A stretch of DNA of 64,000 nt from Hymenobacter sp. GOD-10R (lineage in GTDB: Bacteria; Bacteroidota; Bacteroidia; Cytophagales; Hymenobacteraceae): positions 4,905,001 through 4,969,000 of the forward strand of contig NZ_CP141184.1 of the NCBI RefSeq assembly GCF_035609205.1, given 5' to 3'. The position numbers and the translations under genes are program-made. Position 1 is the stretch's first letter, and each line of letters opens with the position of its first letter. Positions 8,314-15,895 of the stretch are shown here, piece after piece. The notes beneath the pieces are model-generated. The model had not been told where the DNA came from and searched no databases. It saw only the letters and a program-made list of their open reading frames with translations.

Positions 8314-10278
8314 TTACTCCTGCCCAAGCCACCGAAACCGGCGGAATAAAATATTTAAATCAGTGGAAGGCACGTAGTTCCGGGCGTAGAGTAGCTCCAG
8401 GCGCCGTTTAGTAGAATCCGTAAGGGGGGCGCTATGCTCGGCGACGTCGGCCGGGGACAGAATAGCACGGGCGGTGCGCCGGGGCCCGGCCGAGTGCTGC
8501 AAGCCTACCCAAGTACGCGTACCAGCCAGTACCCGCAGACAATTGCGCAGAAAACCCGCTTTACGCTTTTCAAACCAAATGAACAATGGCGTGCCCAACA
8601 AGAAACCTAGGCTAGTCAGGATATCGAGCAGACGTTTGTTGCGCATCTGCTGGGGCTGGTAGAGGCTCAACCCAATGTTCAGGGCATAATAGTCGCCGGG
8701 CGAATCTTTGGAGGAGCTACCGATGATGTACTCACTATCCTCCGGCAGAATTTTGTAGTCAATGGAGACTTGCTGCGAGAGCCGCACCATCAAGGCGATG
8801 AACTGGCTAGCCGGCAGATCTTTTCCGCAGAAAATCAGCTCATCTAGCTCGTAAATACGGATGATTTCCTCCATCTGCCGTAGCTCACCAAGCGAATCGT
8901 CGTTGACGTCATCTGAGCTGCCGGCGGGGTTTACGTGTCCAATAATGCGGGCTTGCACCCCGGCTGCTTCTAAGAGTTGCCGCACCCGGCGGCTACCCGT
9001 GGCGGTGCCCACGACGGCAATGTTCTTGGGGCGCCGCTCATTCAGACTCAAGTAGCCGTATTGTAGAAAATGGATGGCCAGCCGCCTGCCAACAAGCGCT
9101 GCCACACTCCAAGTCCCGCCCAGGATAATGAGGGCCTTAGAAAAGCGGTACGCGTCTAGAAAGTTAGATATGGCCGAAATTAGAATAGTGCCCACGAACA
9201 CGCCCCACACAATACGGGACGCCCGCGTGGCCTTATCGTAGGCCCCGCTGAAGTAAGCCGTCGTGAGCCACACGACGATGTAAGCGGGCACTGCTGCCAC
9301 CATAAACGCGGGCGGGTACGGTTCAGGCGCATACTTATGATTGACTTCCCAATATTTTTTCAAGAAGTACATACCGCCATAAATGAGCCCGGCATCGAGT
9401 AGCACCGGCGCCACCCGCGCCAGCAGACGCTCCGCCATGGCTGCCCCCGCCCGCATCCAAATAGCTAGGTTGATGAGCAAGGAAAAGGCTCCGGCCCGGC
9501 CTGGCGCAAAGTGCTTGCGGGCAAAAATGACCATGGCCTGGTAGAAGATGAACACGTAGTTGATGCTCGTCCGCTTGGTACTCTCGCCTTTGTAGTGTAT
9601 AATGCGGGCTTCAGGGAAGTAGTAATTCTTCCATCCGCCCTGCCCTAGGCGGTACGAGAGGTCAATGTCCTCGCCGTACATGAAGTAATCCTCATCTAGC
9701 AACCCGACCTTATCCAAAGCCTTACGCCGCAGCCACATAAATGCGCCGCTGAGCACTTCTATCTCGTGCGTTTGGTCTTTGTCGAGGTAGCCTAGGTGGT
9801 AACGCCCAAACAGGCGCGACTTGGGAAAAAGCTTCGCTAGACCGAACACTTTGTGGAAAGCCACCCAGGGAGTAGGGAGGCCACGCTTGCTCTCGGGCAG
9901 AAACTTGCCTTGTCCGTCCAGCATCTTCACTCCTAGCCCGCCACCATCTGGGTGCTGATCCATAAAGTCGGCGCAGGCTTGCAGCGTATCTTCCTCCACC
10001 ACCGTGTCGGGGTTGAGCAGCAGGATGTACTCACCGCAAGCACGCCGGATGGCTTGGTTGTTCGCTTTGGAAAAACCTGGGTTGTCTTTGTTTTCGATCA
10101 GTACCACTTCCGGAAAGCGGGTCCGCACCATGGCCACGGAGCCGTCCACGGAGTTGTTGTCGACCACGAATATCTCGGTTGGTTCCCCCCACTTCTCTAC
10201 CGCTCGCCGGACCGATAACAAGGTCTGCTCCAGGAAATAGCTAACGTTGTAGTTGACAATAACGATAGAGAGTTTCAC
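8314..10278 (-). CDS. GT2 glycosyltransferase fused to a membrane and nucleotide-binding region of a polyprenyl-phosphate glycosylphosphotransferase
   Basis: Residues 1 to about 235 are a GT-A family 2 glycosyltransferase: VIVNYNVSYFL at the start, VVDNNSVDGS, the DxD-like LLNPDTVVEED, and GEDIDLSYR near residue 200. Then come about six hydrophobic segments (roughly 265-450). A Rossmann-like nucleotide-binding segment follows (IAVVGTATGSRRV near 430), as found in the N-terminal half of WbaP/PglC-long phosphoglycosyltransferases. The end has fragments resembling a bacterial sugar transferase (NKRLLDILTSLGFLLGTPLF; LRVLAGTRTWVGL), but the catalytic middle is missing. The GT2 part is predicted to add a sugar to a lipid-linked glycan at the inner membrane. 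The role of the C-terminal half is unknown; it could be an anchor or sensor. The gene has no glycan-cluster neighbours here. Confidence 0.83.
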   Translation of the reverse strand: MKLSIVIVNYNVSYFLEQTLLSVRRAVEKWGEPTEIFVVDNNSVDGSVAMVRTRFPEVVLIENKDNPGFSKANNQAIRRACGEYILLLNPDTVVEEDTLQACADFMDQHPDGGGLGVKMLDGQGKFLPESKRGLPTPWVAFHKVFGLAKLFPKSRLFGRYHLGYLDKDQTHEIEVLSGAFMWLRRKALDKVGLLDEDYFMYGEDIDLSYRLGQGGWKNYYFPEARIIHYKGESTKRTSINYVFIFYQAMVIFARKHFAPGRAGAFSLLINLAIWMRAGAAMAERLLARVAPVLLDAGLIYGGMYFLKKYWEVNHKYAPEPYPPAFMVAAVPAYIVVWLTTAYFSGAYDKATRASRIVWGVFVGTILISAISNFLDAYRFSKALIILGGTWSVAALVGRRLAIHFLQYGYLSLNERRPKNIAVVGTATGSRRVRQLLEAAGVQARIIGHVNPAGSSDDVNDDSLGELRQMEEIIRIYELDELIFCGKDLPASQFIALMVRLSQQVSIDYKILPEDSEYIIGSSSKDSPGDYYALNIGLSLYQPQQMRNKRLLDILTSLGFLLGTPLFIWFEKRKAGFLRNCLRVLAGTRTWVGLQHSAGPRRTARAILSPADVAEHSAPLTDSTKRRLELLYARNYVPSTDLNILFRRFRWLGQE

Positions 10279-10356
10279 GGGAAGTAAAACAGGAGACAGT
10301 GGGGAGTAACTACAATATACACATAGTTTGGCCTCTTACACCCCCCTGATAAAAGT

Positions 10357-10413
10357 GGTGGGCTCCGGCCGAAGCTGTACTACACAATGGTACAACTTCG
10401 GCCGGAGCCCACC
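10357..10413. terminator. strong stem-loop (24-bp arms, 1 mismatch), probable terminator for aspartate kinase
   Basis: The arm 10357-10380 pairs with 10390-10413 with one mismatch and a 9-base loop. Its GGCTCCGGCCGAAG core makes a very stable hairpin. On the minus strand it is followed by CTTTTAT, so it could end the aspartate kinase transcript before the glycosyltransferase gene. It is longer than a terminator needs and may also be a dispersed repeat copy. Confidence 0.6.
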
Positions 10414-10434
10414 GCATGTTAGCTTGTTTTTCTT

Positions 10435-11814
10435 TTAAAAAAACAGCGTTTTGTTCAACGCAATAATTGCCCCGCGAAAATCCTCCCGTCCTACCAAGAA
10501 CTGGATGTTAACCTTACGCAGCGCGAAGCCAGCGCTCTTGATATTAATACCATCGTTTGCCAGTGCACCAGCTGCTTTAGCCAGCAAGCCAGGTTGGTCG
10601 ATGTTGGAGCCAATGATGCAGACCATCGCCATTTGCTCTACGGTTACCTTCTCGTACTTGCTCTCCAAATCCTGGATAAGCCGCTTGTGGCAATCCTTCT
10701 CCCAGATAACCACTGAGATGCTATTGGCACTCGTTGCTTTGAAGCTATAGCTAATACCTAGGTCATAGAAGGTCTTCATGATGTCGAGGTCGTAACCGGC
10801 TGCGCCTACCATCAGCGGGTCATAGATATCAATCATTACGACTTTCTCCGTGCCGGTAATCACCTCCACGCGCTTCTGGGGCGAGATGTAGTCTTCGGTG
10901 ATGAGCGTGCCGGGGTGTTCGGGCTCAAATGTGTTCTTGATGCGCAGGTTGATCTTGTTGATCTCCAGCGGCTTTGAGGCCTTCGGGTGAATTGCCTCCA
11001 TCCCTACGTCGGCGAGTTGGTCGGCCACGTCGTAGTTGGTAAACCCAACGGGGAAGCAGTTCTCCACGCCCACCATGGTGGGGTCGGCGGTGCACAGGTG
11101 GTACTCCTTGTGAATGATGGCCTCCTGCGGCTTCACCGCCACGGCTATCTTACTGAAGGTCACTTCTGAGTAGCCGCGGTCAAACTCTCGCATAATGCCT
11201 TCGGTACCCTTGGCATAGCCAGTCGCGATGCAGATGGTGTCGGCAAAGTTGATCTTCTTGAATGCGTGCCGAATACGTTGGTCGATGGTGTACGACTTGT
11301 GGTCGTGAAAACCACTCAGGTCGACGAGCGTGGCATTGATGCCACGGCTCTGCAGAATATTAACAGCGTTGAAGGCGGAGTGCGTTTCGCCGATAGAGGC
11401 TAGGATTTCGCGGGCGGCTTGCAAGATGTTTTCGCTGCTCACATAACCCGAAGCCAGTATGTTGGTCAGGCTGTTCAGGTAAGTCTGCGCGTCTTGAATA
11501 CGTTGTTCGATGAAAGCATCCGCAACAGCCAGGTCCAGACCTAGGGCTTCATATTTCCTGTTTAGAGCCTTCAGCTTCACCGATACCTCTTTGAGCGACT
11601 GATGAAACTTCTTATGTTCGGTAATGCGGTGATACACACCAGGCTCACCCGTTTTCTTGTTCTCTAACAGCCAGTTGGTCACGCCAGCGTACGCCGATAC
11701 GACAAAAATTCGGTTGTACAACTCCGCGCCGGTTCGATTGTACAGAATGATGTTGTTCAGCACGTCGCCGAACGCACTCATGGAGGTGCCGCCGATTTTT
11801 TCTACTGTGAGCAT
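10435..11814 (-). CDS. aspartate kinase (monofunctional, KIGGTSMS type)
   Basis: Aspartate kinase phosphorylates L-aspartate to open the lysine, threonine, methionine and diaminopimelate pathways. The protein opens with MLTVEKIGGTSMS, the kinase-domain phosphate motif, and ends in paired ACT domains (MVCIIGSNIDQPGLLAKAAG near residue 390, and FALRKVNIQFLVGRED at the end), which normally bind an amino-acid inhibitor. The KIGGTSM wording rather than KFGGTSV is what I associate with the aspartokinases found in ectoine clusters (Ask_Ect type), yet no ectABC gene is present here. The frame is open to 11844, but that start would be inside the promoter box at 11842-11849, so the ATG at 11814 is chosen (459 residues). 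Confidence 0.92.
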   Translation of the reverse strand: MLTVEKIGGTSMSAFGDVLNNIILYNRTGAELYNRIFVVSAYAGVTNWLLENKKTGEPGVYHRITEHKKFHQSLKEVSVKLKALNRKYEALGLDLAVADAFIEQRIQDAQTYLNSLTNILASGYVSSENILQAAREILASIGETHSAFNAVNILQSRGINATLVDLSGFHDHKSYTIDQRIRHAFKKINFADTICIATGYAKGTEGIMREFDRGYSEVTFSKIAVAVKPQEAIIHKEYHLCTADPTMVGVENCFPVGFTNYDVADQLADVGMEAIHPKASKPLEINKINLRIKNTFEPEHPGTLITEDYISPQKRVEVITGTEKVVMIDIYDPLMVGAAGYDLDIMKTFYDLGISYSFKATSANSISVVIWEKDCHKRLIQDLESKYEKVTVEQMAMVCIIGSNIDQPGLLAKAAGALANDGINIKSAGFALRKVNIQFLVGREDFRGAIIALNKTLFF

Positions 11815-11841
11815 TAGCTTATTGCGAAATGAATGGGGCCG

Positions 11842-11849
11842 CAAAAGTA
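11842..11849 (-). promoter_or_regulatory. -7 box TACTTTTG for aspartate kinase
   Basis: Minus-strand TACTTTTG fits TAnnTTTG. It overlaps the most upstream possible start codon of the aspartate kinase frame and lies 27 bp before the chosen ATG, which supports the shorter protein. Confidence 0.55.
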
Positions 11850-11935
11850 AGATATCTGACGTTAGCTATTTCTGCTATTCTACGGTTTCCCTTGTTGTGC
11901 CGCTTTATCCGTTCCTAATTAAGGTAAAATAAGAA

Positions 11936-11969
11936 GCCGGTGACCAGCGCAACAACGCTGACCACCGGC
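11936..11969 (-). terminator. hairpin terminator after recR
   Basis: GCCGGTGACCAGCG (11936-11949) pairs with CGCTGACCACCGGC (11956-11969) with two weak positions. On the minus strand it is followed by TTCTTATTTTACC. It ends the recR transcript before aspartate kinase. Confidence 0.65.
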
Positions 11970-11992
11970 CCCAAAAAGCAGTAAAACCTAGC

Positions 11993-12601
11993 TTAGCGCG
12001 CCTGCCGCTGCCGATCTACGATGCTGCGACCTAGCGTAATCTCATCAGCATACTCCAGTTCGCCGCCCATGGGGATGCCGCGGGCAATGGTGCTGATATG
12101 CACGCCCTCAAAGTCGCGCAGCTTGCGCGACAAATAGAAAGCCGTAGTATCGCCTTCCATCGTGGGACTGATAGCCAAAATCACTTCCTTAACTTCCGAA
12201 TCCGGGATGCGAGCTAATAGAGAATCGATGTTCAAATCGGACGGGCCAATGCCTTCGATGGGCGAAATAACGCCGCCGAGCACGTGGTATACACCCTGGT
12301 ACTGCGCCGTATTCTCGATGGCAATTACATCGCGAATGTCCGACACCACACAAACGGTGCTGTGGTCACGTAGCTTGTTAGCGCAAATAGAACACTCTTC
12401 GGCATCCGATATGCTATGGCACGTGTGGCAATACGTAATTTCGAAGCGCATCTTGGCCAGTGCTTCAGCCAAGGAGGCCGTGGTATCGGTCTCGGCTTTT
12501 AGCAAGTGCAACGCTAAGCGCAAGGCTGTTTTTTTTCCAATACCCGGCAGCTTCGATAGCTCCCCAACGGCATTTTCAATCAGCTTGGAAGGAAACTCCA
12601 T
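11993..12601 (-). CDS. recR: recombination mediator RecR
   Basis: RecR works with RecO and RecF to load RecA at single-stranded gaps and stalled forks. The order of motifs is diagnostic: helix-hairpin-helix LSKLPGIGKKTALRLALHLL at about residues 15-34, a four-Cys zinc finger (CHTCH...CSIC) at about 58-73, a TOPRIM domain beginning VCVVSDIRDVIAIE at about 82, and the C-terminal GIPMGGELEYADEITL loop. The length of 202 residues is standard. The start ATG is 80 bp downstream on the minus strand from the clpS stop. No dnaX or ybaB partner is adjacent. Confidence 0.97.
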   Translation of the reverse strand: MEFPSKLIENAVGELSKLPGIGKKTALRLALHLLKAETDTTASLAEALAKMRFEITYCHTCHSISDAEECSICANKLRDHSTVCVVSDIRDVIAIENTAQYQGVYHVLGGVISPIEGIGPSDLNIDSLLARIPDSEVKEVILAISPTMEGDTTAFYLSRKLRDFEGVHISTIARGIPMGGELEYADEITLGRSIVDRQRQAR

Positions 12602-12699
12602 TTAGTTAAGTCGTCAAATAGCTAGATGGTCAAATGGCTGCTTGTTCTGGAACCTAGGTCTGCGCGACCGACCATCTACTCATTCAGCCATTCAACCTC

Positions 12700-12981
12700 T
12701 TAAAGTATGTCTGCCGAAATACCCCGGTCGTGGATGGCAGTACACATGCCGGCTAGCTCATCGTAGGCGCCGTGCTTTACAGTGCATTGGCCTTTGTAAT
12801 GAATCAGCAGGGTGCACTGCTCAGCCTGTTCGGGCTCGTGGCCGCACACGTCCATAAGCGTTTTGATAACGTGCTCAAAAGTGTTCACGTCGTCATTGTA
12901 CACGATCAGGTCGCGCACGTCGATGGTTTCTTCGAGTAACAGTACGTCCTCGTCGTAATCGATTTGCGGGTTCGTTTTCAT
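12700..12981 (-). CDS. clpS: ATP-dependent Clp protease adaptor ClpS
   Basis: ClpS delivers N-degron substrates to ClpAP. The core LIVYNDDVNTFEHVIKTL (about residues 24-41) carries the conserved Y-N-D-D of the N-degron pocket, and the acidic N-terminal extension precedes it as in the family. The Bacteroidota form has a modified C-terminal half (TVKHGAYDELAGMCTAI). The frame continues upstream to 13062, but the ATG at 12981 gives the normal 93-residue length and the upstream codons run through a promoter box only 5 bp away. No clpA gene is adjacent. Confidence 0.92.
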   Translation of the reverse strand: MKTNPQIDYDEDVLLLEETIDVRDLIVYNDDVNTFEHVIKTLMDVCGHEPEQAEQCTLLIHYKGQCTVKHGAYDELAGMCTAIHDRGISADIL

Positions 12982-12985
12982 GACG

Positions 12986-12993
12986 CAAAAGTA
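12986..12993 (-). promoter_or_regulatory. -7 box TACTTTTG immediately upstream of clpS
   Basis: Minus-strand TACTTTTG lies only 4 bp before the clpS ATG (12981). Since transcription starts a few bases after this box in Bacteroidota, the clpS mRNA should have almost no 5' leader. A TTTTG occurs 14 bases further upstream, shorter than the usual -33 spacing. Confidence 0.5.
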
Positions 12994-13185
12994 CGGTAAA
13001 TCAGGCACAAAAGGTAGGTACAGCCAAGTATTACGGTCATATATAACCCCATTGGCGGCCAAATCGTTTCGTGAAAACGGAGCTAGTTTTTACCAGTTGC
13101 GTTAACGTATGCTTTAGCTTGCAAAACCTTTCGCTAGCTCATCTACTCCACTCTCCCTCCCTCGCTAGCTTTTTGCGTCTGCCAT

Positions 13186-13740
13186 ATGCCTGTTCCCTCC
13201 ACTGATTTCAAAAAAGCTATTAAGCATCTCTCCGACAAGGAGAAAGAAACGCTGCTGCTGCGCGCCGTTCGTCGCGACGCCGAGTTATACGAGACTCTTG
13301 CCTTTGAGCTGCTACCCGATGTGACGGTGGAACAAGTGTTTGCCGAAACCTCCGACCGCATTCATGAGCTGTTCAATGTGGCCGTGACGGGTCGCTTGCT
13401 CAATCGTAGCCTTACCAAAGCTCTGAGCAAAGCCACCAAGGAAACGGCTCGCGCCCGCCGCATCACCAAGGACAAGCGCCTCGAAGTTGACCTCAACCTA
13501 TACACGTTGCGGCTGATTTTTGACAACTACACCGGGCAGTTTGATTCACCTTACAACGGTTTCTACGTGGGTACGGCTCGCCTCACCACCCGCACTGTGC
13601 AACTAGTACTAACGAACCTACACGAGGATTTTTGGCTGGAATACAAGCCCGAGCTAGATGAGTTTTTAACGCAGCTGCACAACCGTAGCAAAAGCCGGAA
13701 CCTTCGATTTGAGCTGCCGCGGGAGCTAGCTATTCCTTAA
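13186..13740 (+). CDS. conserved hypothetical cytosolic protein
   Basis: I do not recognise the family. The 184-residue protein has no leader or membrane segment. Its first 120 residues are rich in charged helices (FKKAIKHLSDKEKETLLLRAVRRDAELYE is an amphipathic start; KALSKATKETARARRITKDKRLE is very basic), and the last third has aromatic residues (TGQFDSPYNGFY, EDFWLEYKPELDEF). The helical, basic character would suit a nucleic-acid or protein-binding adaptor, but that is a guess. It is preceded by about 120 bp without a clear promoter box. Confidence 0.7.
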   Translation: MPVPSTDFKKAIKHLSDKEKETLLLRAVRRDAELYETLAFELLPDVTVEQVFAETSDRIHELFNVAVTGRLLNRSLTKALSKATKETARARRITKDKRLEVDLNLYTLRLIFDNYTGQFDSPYNGFYVGTARLTTRTVQLVLTNLHEDFWLEYKPELDEFLTQLHNRSKSRNLRFELPRELAIP

Positions 13741-13784
13741 TGCCCTTCACCAGTAAATCTATCTTATGTAATAATATAGCTAAG

Positions 13785-13821
13785 ACATTACATTAAATAA
13801 ATAATATAACTAATGTAATGT
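13785..13821. repeat. AT-rich perfect inverted repeat ACATTACATTA / TAATGTAATGT
   Basis: Two 11-bp arms (13785-13795 and 13811-13821) are perfect reverse complements around a 15-bp AT-rich spacer. With 82 bp between it and the next ATG it could be an operator for the lipoprotein gene, or a weak terminator of the gene before; there is no T-run to favour the latter. Confidence 0.5.
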
Positions 13822-13903
13822 AAACACCCCGATAGTAGGTATGTACTTTGTGAGGACGCAGTTGGAGCTTATTCCAACCTTATCCTTTCCACATATTTGC
13901 TTT

Positions 13904-14626
13904 ATGCCGAAAAATCTTGTGCGTTTTATGGCTGGTACAACGTTGCTGTTAGCAACAGGTTGTGCTGGTAGCTACCACACCATTCAGCCTGATCGTATCA
14001 GCACCTATCAATCAAACAGCCGCACCAACGAACCGTTGGAATTTAGCTACCAATACAGTGCACTTCAGCTGCACGGTGGCAACAAGAAGTACGGTAAAAA
14101 AGAGCGCAAGCGAGGATATCAAGTGGTAGCAGTACGCTTGAAGAACAACACAAGCACTGACCTAGATTTCTCCCGTGACTTGGAGCTATCCTTCGGTGAC
14201 CGTCCGATTATGCCTGTTCCAGCTGTACAAGCCGCGCACGACTTAAAGCAAGGCGTAGCCATTTACTTGTTGTATATCCTGCTCAATTTCAACGTTGGGG
14301 GCACTACTACGACTAATCCGTATACCGGCCAAACGACTACGTCGGGCGCCACTTTCTTACCTACCGGACCATTCATTGCGGCCGGCAATATGATTGGAGC
14401 TGGTACAGCCAATGCAAATTTGCGCAAAGAGTTTGTGCGCTACGACATGGCCAACAAGACGATCCATCCAGGCGAAATTGTTTATGGTATCATCAGCCTG
14501 CGCGAAACGAACGTAGCGCCGCTGCACCTGACGCTACGACAGAACAGCGCTACCGTTCAGCCTAACCAATCGGCACCTAGCTCACCCCCGGCGCAGACTT
14601 TGCCAGGCGGCAGCGGCGGCTATTAG
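13904..14626 (+). CDS. putative lipoprotein of unknown function
   Basis: From the ATG at 13904 the 240-residue product starts with MPKNLVRFMAGTTLLLATGC, a lipoprotein signal peptide with the lipobox LATG-C at about residues 17-20. An upstream in-frame ATG at 13841 would spoil this leader. The middle has a short hydrophobic segment (about 125-140), a Thr/Gly-rich stretch (GGTTTTNPYTGQTTTSGATF), and the C-terminus is Pro/Gln/Ser-rich and flexible. The segment RKEFVRYDMANKTIHPGEIVYGIISL resembles the end of lipoprotein families with an immunoglobulin-like fold. Location at the outer or inner membrane cannot be told. Confidence 0.75.
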   Translation: MPKNLVRFMAGTTLLLATGCAGSYHTIQPDRISTYQSNSRTNEPLEFSYQYSALQLHGGNKKYGKKERKRGYQVVAVRLKNNTSTDLDFSRDLELSFGDRPIMPVPAVQAAHDLKQGVAIYLLYILLNFNVGGTTTTNPYTGQTTTSGATFLPTGPFIAAGNMIGAGTANANLRKEFVRYDMANKTIHPGEIVYGIISLRETNVAPLHLTLRQNSATVQPNQSAPSSPPAQTLPGGSGGY

Positions 14627-14633
14627 ACCGTTG

Positions 14634-14704
14634 GCTTTCCTTCGTTAATCAACAAAAAAGCCCGCTACTGTAGCGGGCTTTTTTGTTGATTAACGAAGGA
14701 AAGC
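14634..14704. terminator. bidirectional terminator with 34-bp perfect arms
   Basis: Bases 14634-14667 and 14671-14704 are perfect reverse complements with a 3-base loop. The inner part is a classical terminator, AAAAAAGCCCGCTA / TAGCGGGCTTTTTT, flanked by a further 20 matched bases on each side. It separates the convergent lipoprotein and YceI genes and should stop transcription from both sides. Confidence 0.93.
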
Positions 14705-14713
14705 TTAACGAGC

Positions 14714-15364
14714 TTACTTCTTGGCAATTACGTTGAAGCTCAACGTAAAGTCATCGTAGATGGCTTTGTCGCCAATGCCTTCGAAGAACGACTTCGAGCC
14801 GTACTTAATGTCGTACTTCGTGCGGTTGATGGTAGCAACACCCGAAGCAGCTGCTACGCCGTTTTTCACACCAGCCTTAGCAGGAAAAGTCACAGTGTTC
14901 GTGATGCCTTTGATGGTCAGGTCACCGGTGATGTTTACGTTGTTAGCATCAGCAGCAGCACCTTTGATTGGGGTTACGCTCTTGATTTTGAACGTAGCCG
15001 TTGGGTTTTTAGCAGTGCTGAAGAAGTCATCCGAGTTGATGTGGCCCATGAACTTGGCGTTGTTTTCGGCATCAGTGATGTCGGTTGCCTTCAGGGTCTT
15101 CATGTCTACGGTCACAGTGCCACCAACAATCTGGTTGCCGCGCACCATGATTTCGCCGCTCGAGAACTCAGCCGTGCCATTGTGGCCGTGCGTTACAGCT
15201 TTGCCTTCCCAGCCAAGCTTGCTGAGTTGGGGCTGTACTTTATAAGCTGCGTCGGCGGGCTTAGCAGTGCTAGCAATAGCTTTTTTAGCAACAGGGTTGC
15301 CAGCGAAAGCGGGAGCGGTGAACAGGCTAGCTACAACCAGAGCGGACAGAGCAATTTTTTTCAT
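14714..15364 (-). CDS. YceI family periplasmic lipid-binding-type protein
   Basis: The 216-residue protein has a signal peptide (MKKIALSALVVASLFTAPAFA) and the YceI lipocalin-like barrel: the first strand ends in LSKLGWEGKAVTHGHNGT, followed by GTVTVDMKTLKATD and the later NVNITGDLTIKGITN and KYDIKYGS motifs in family order. YceI proteins bind isoprenoid-type lipids such as polyprenyl chains in the periplasm; the ligand here is unknown. It lies 33 bp downstream of a MarR gene on the same strand, so the two are likely co-transcribed and the regulator may control it. Confidence 0.93.
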   Translation of the reverse strand: MKKIALSALVVASLFTAPAFAGNPVAKKAIASTAKPADAAYKVQPQLSKLGWEGKAVTHGHNGTAEFSSGEIMVRGNQIVGGTVTVDMKTLKATDITDAENNAKFMGHINSDDFFSTAKNPTATFKIKSVTPIKGAAADANNVNITGDLTIKGITNTVTFPAKAGVKNGVAAASGVATINRTKYDIKYGSKSFFEGIGDKAIYDDFTLSFNVIAKK

Positions 15365-15397
15365 GATTGAAAAAGGAAAGAGAATAACTGAGAGCCG

Positions 15398-15847
15398 TCA
15401 GTCACGGATTTTATCAAGTAATCTATTGAGTTCAGCAGCCTCTTCTGGGCTGAGATTCTGCATGCCAGTGCGTTCCATCGCGCCTTCTTGATCAATGCGC
15501 TGCAGCAAACCCAGGCCTGCTTCCGTGATGCAGATATCAACGGCCCGACGGTTATTCGGGCACACTGCGCGGGTCACAAGCTGCTTGGCTTCTAGCTTGT
15601 CGACGATGCGGGAAGCATTACTGGTCTTGTCAAGCATTCGCTCGATAAGCAGGTTCACTGTCGCTGGCTTCGGATGCTGGCCTCGCAGGATGCGCAGAAT
15701 GTTGTACTGCGGGCTTGTGAGGCTATACTCCCGGAATGACGCTGCCTGCCTCAAGCCCAACCAGCCAGCAGTGTACATCAGGTTGATGTAGCTTTTCTGG
15801 TAGTCGTCTTTGAACACAGGCTGTTGGATTTCGTCTTCGATTTTCAT
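15398..15847 (-). CDS. MarR family transcriptional regulator
   Basis: The 149-residue protein fits a winged-helix MarR dimer. The recognition region is LTSPQYNILRILRGQHPKPATVNLLIERMLDKTSNASRIVDKLEAKQLV read as helix-turn-helix, followed by the wing with the conserved DxR (NNRRAVDICITEAG). MarR proteins repress a neighbouring or own promoter and release DNA on ligand binding. The YceI gene directly downstream is the likely co-regulated target, an arrangement that is recurrent in Bacteroidota. An AT-rich palindromic segment sits just upstream of its start codon. Confidence 0.93.
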   Translation of the reverse strand: MKIEDEIQQPVFKDDYQKSYINLMYTAGWLGLRQAASFREYSLTSPQYNILRILRGQHPKPATVNLLIERMLDKTSNASRIVDKLEAKQLVTRAVCPNNRRAVDICITEAGLGLLQRIDQEGAMERTGMQNLSPEEAAELNRLLDKIRD

Positions 15848-15864
15848 GAGCGACTGGAAAACGT

Positions 15865-15895
15865 TGCAAATATATGTACATACATTATATGTTGC
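15865..15895. promoter_or_regulatory. candidate MarR operator upstream of marR-yceI
   Basis: The segment holds the perfect 10-bp palindrome TATGTACATA (15873-15882) inside the longer interrupted symmetry TTGCAAATATATGT / ACATACATTATATGTTGC. Its size, AT-richness and position, 18 to 48 bp before the marR start, are those of a MarR autoregulatory site. Confidence 0.4.

Noticed and set aside
12623..12692. Two interleaved inverted repeats (TAGATGGTC/GACCATCTA and AATGGCTG/CAGCCATT)
   Set aside because: The arms are arranged as a pseudoknot of short words between recR and clpS; the pattern is short and simple, and similar low-complexity ATGG words are common in such spacers, so no function is claimed.
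13841..13903. Upstream in-frame start for the lipoprotein at 13904
   Set aside because: It would place 21 residues before a perfect lipoprotein leader.
14760..15245. 161-codon frame antisense to the YceI gene
   Set aside because: The YceI frame on the other strand has a leader and full family motifs; this frame lacks both.
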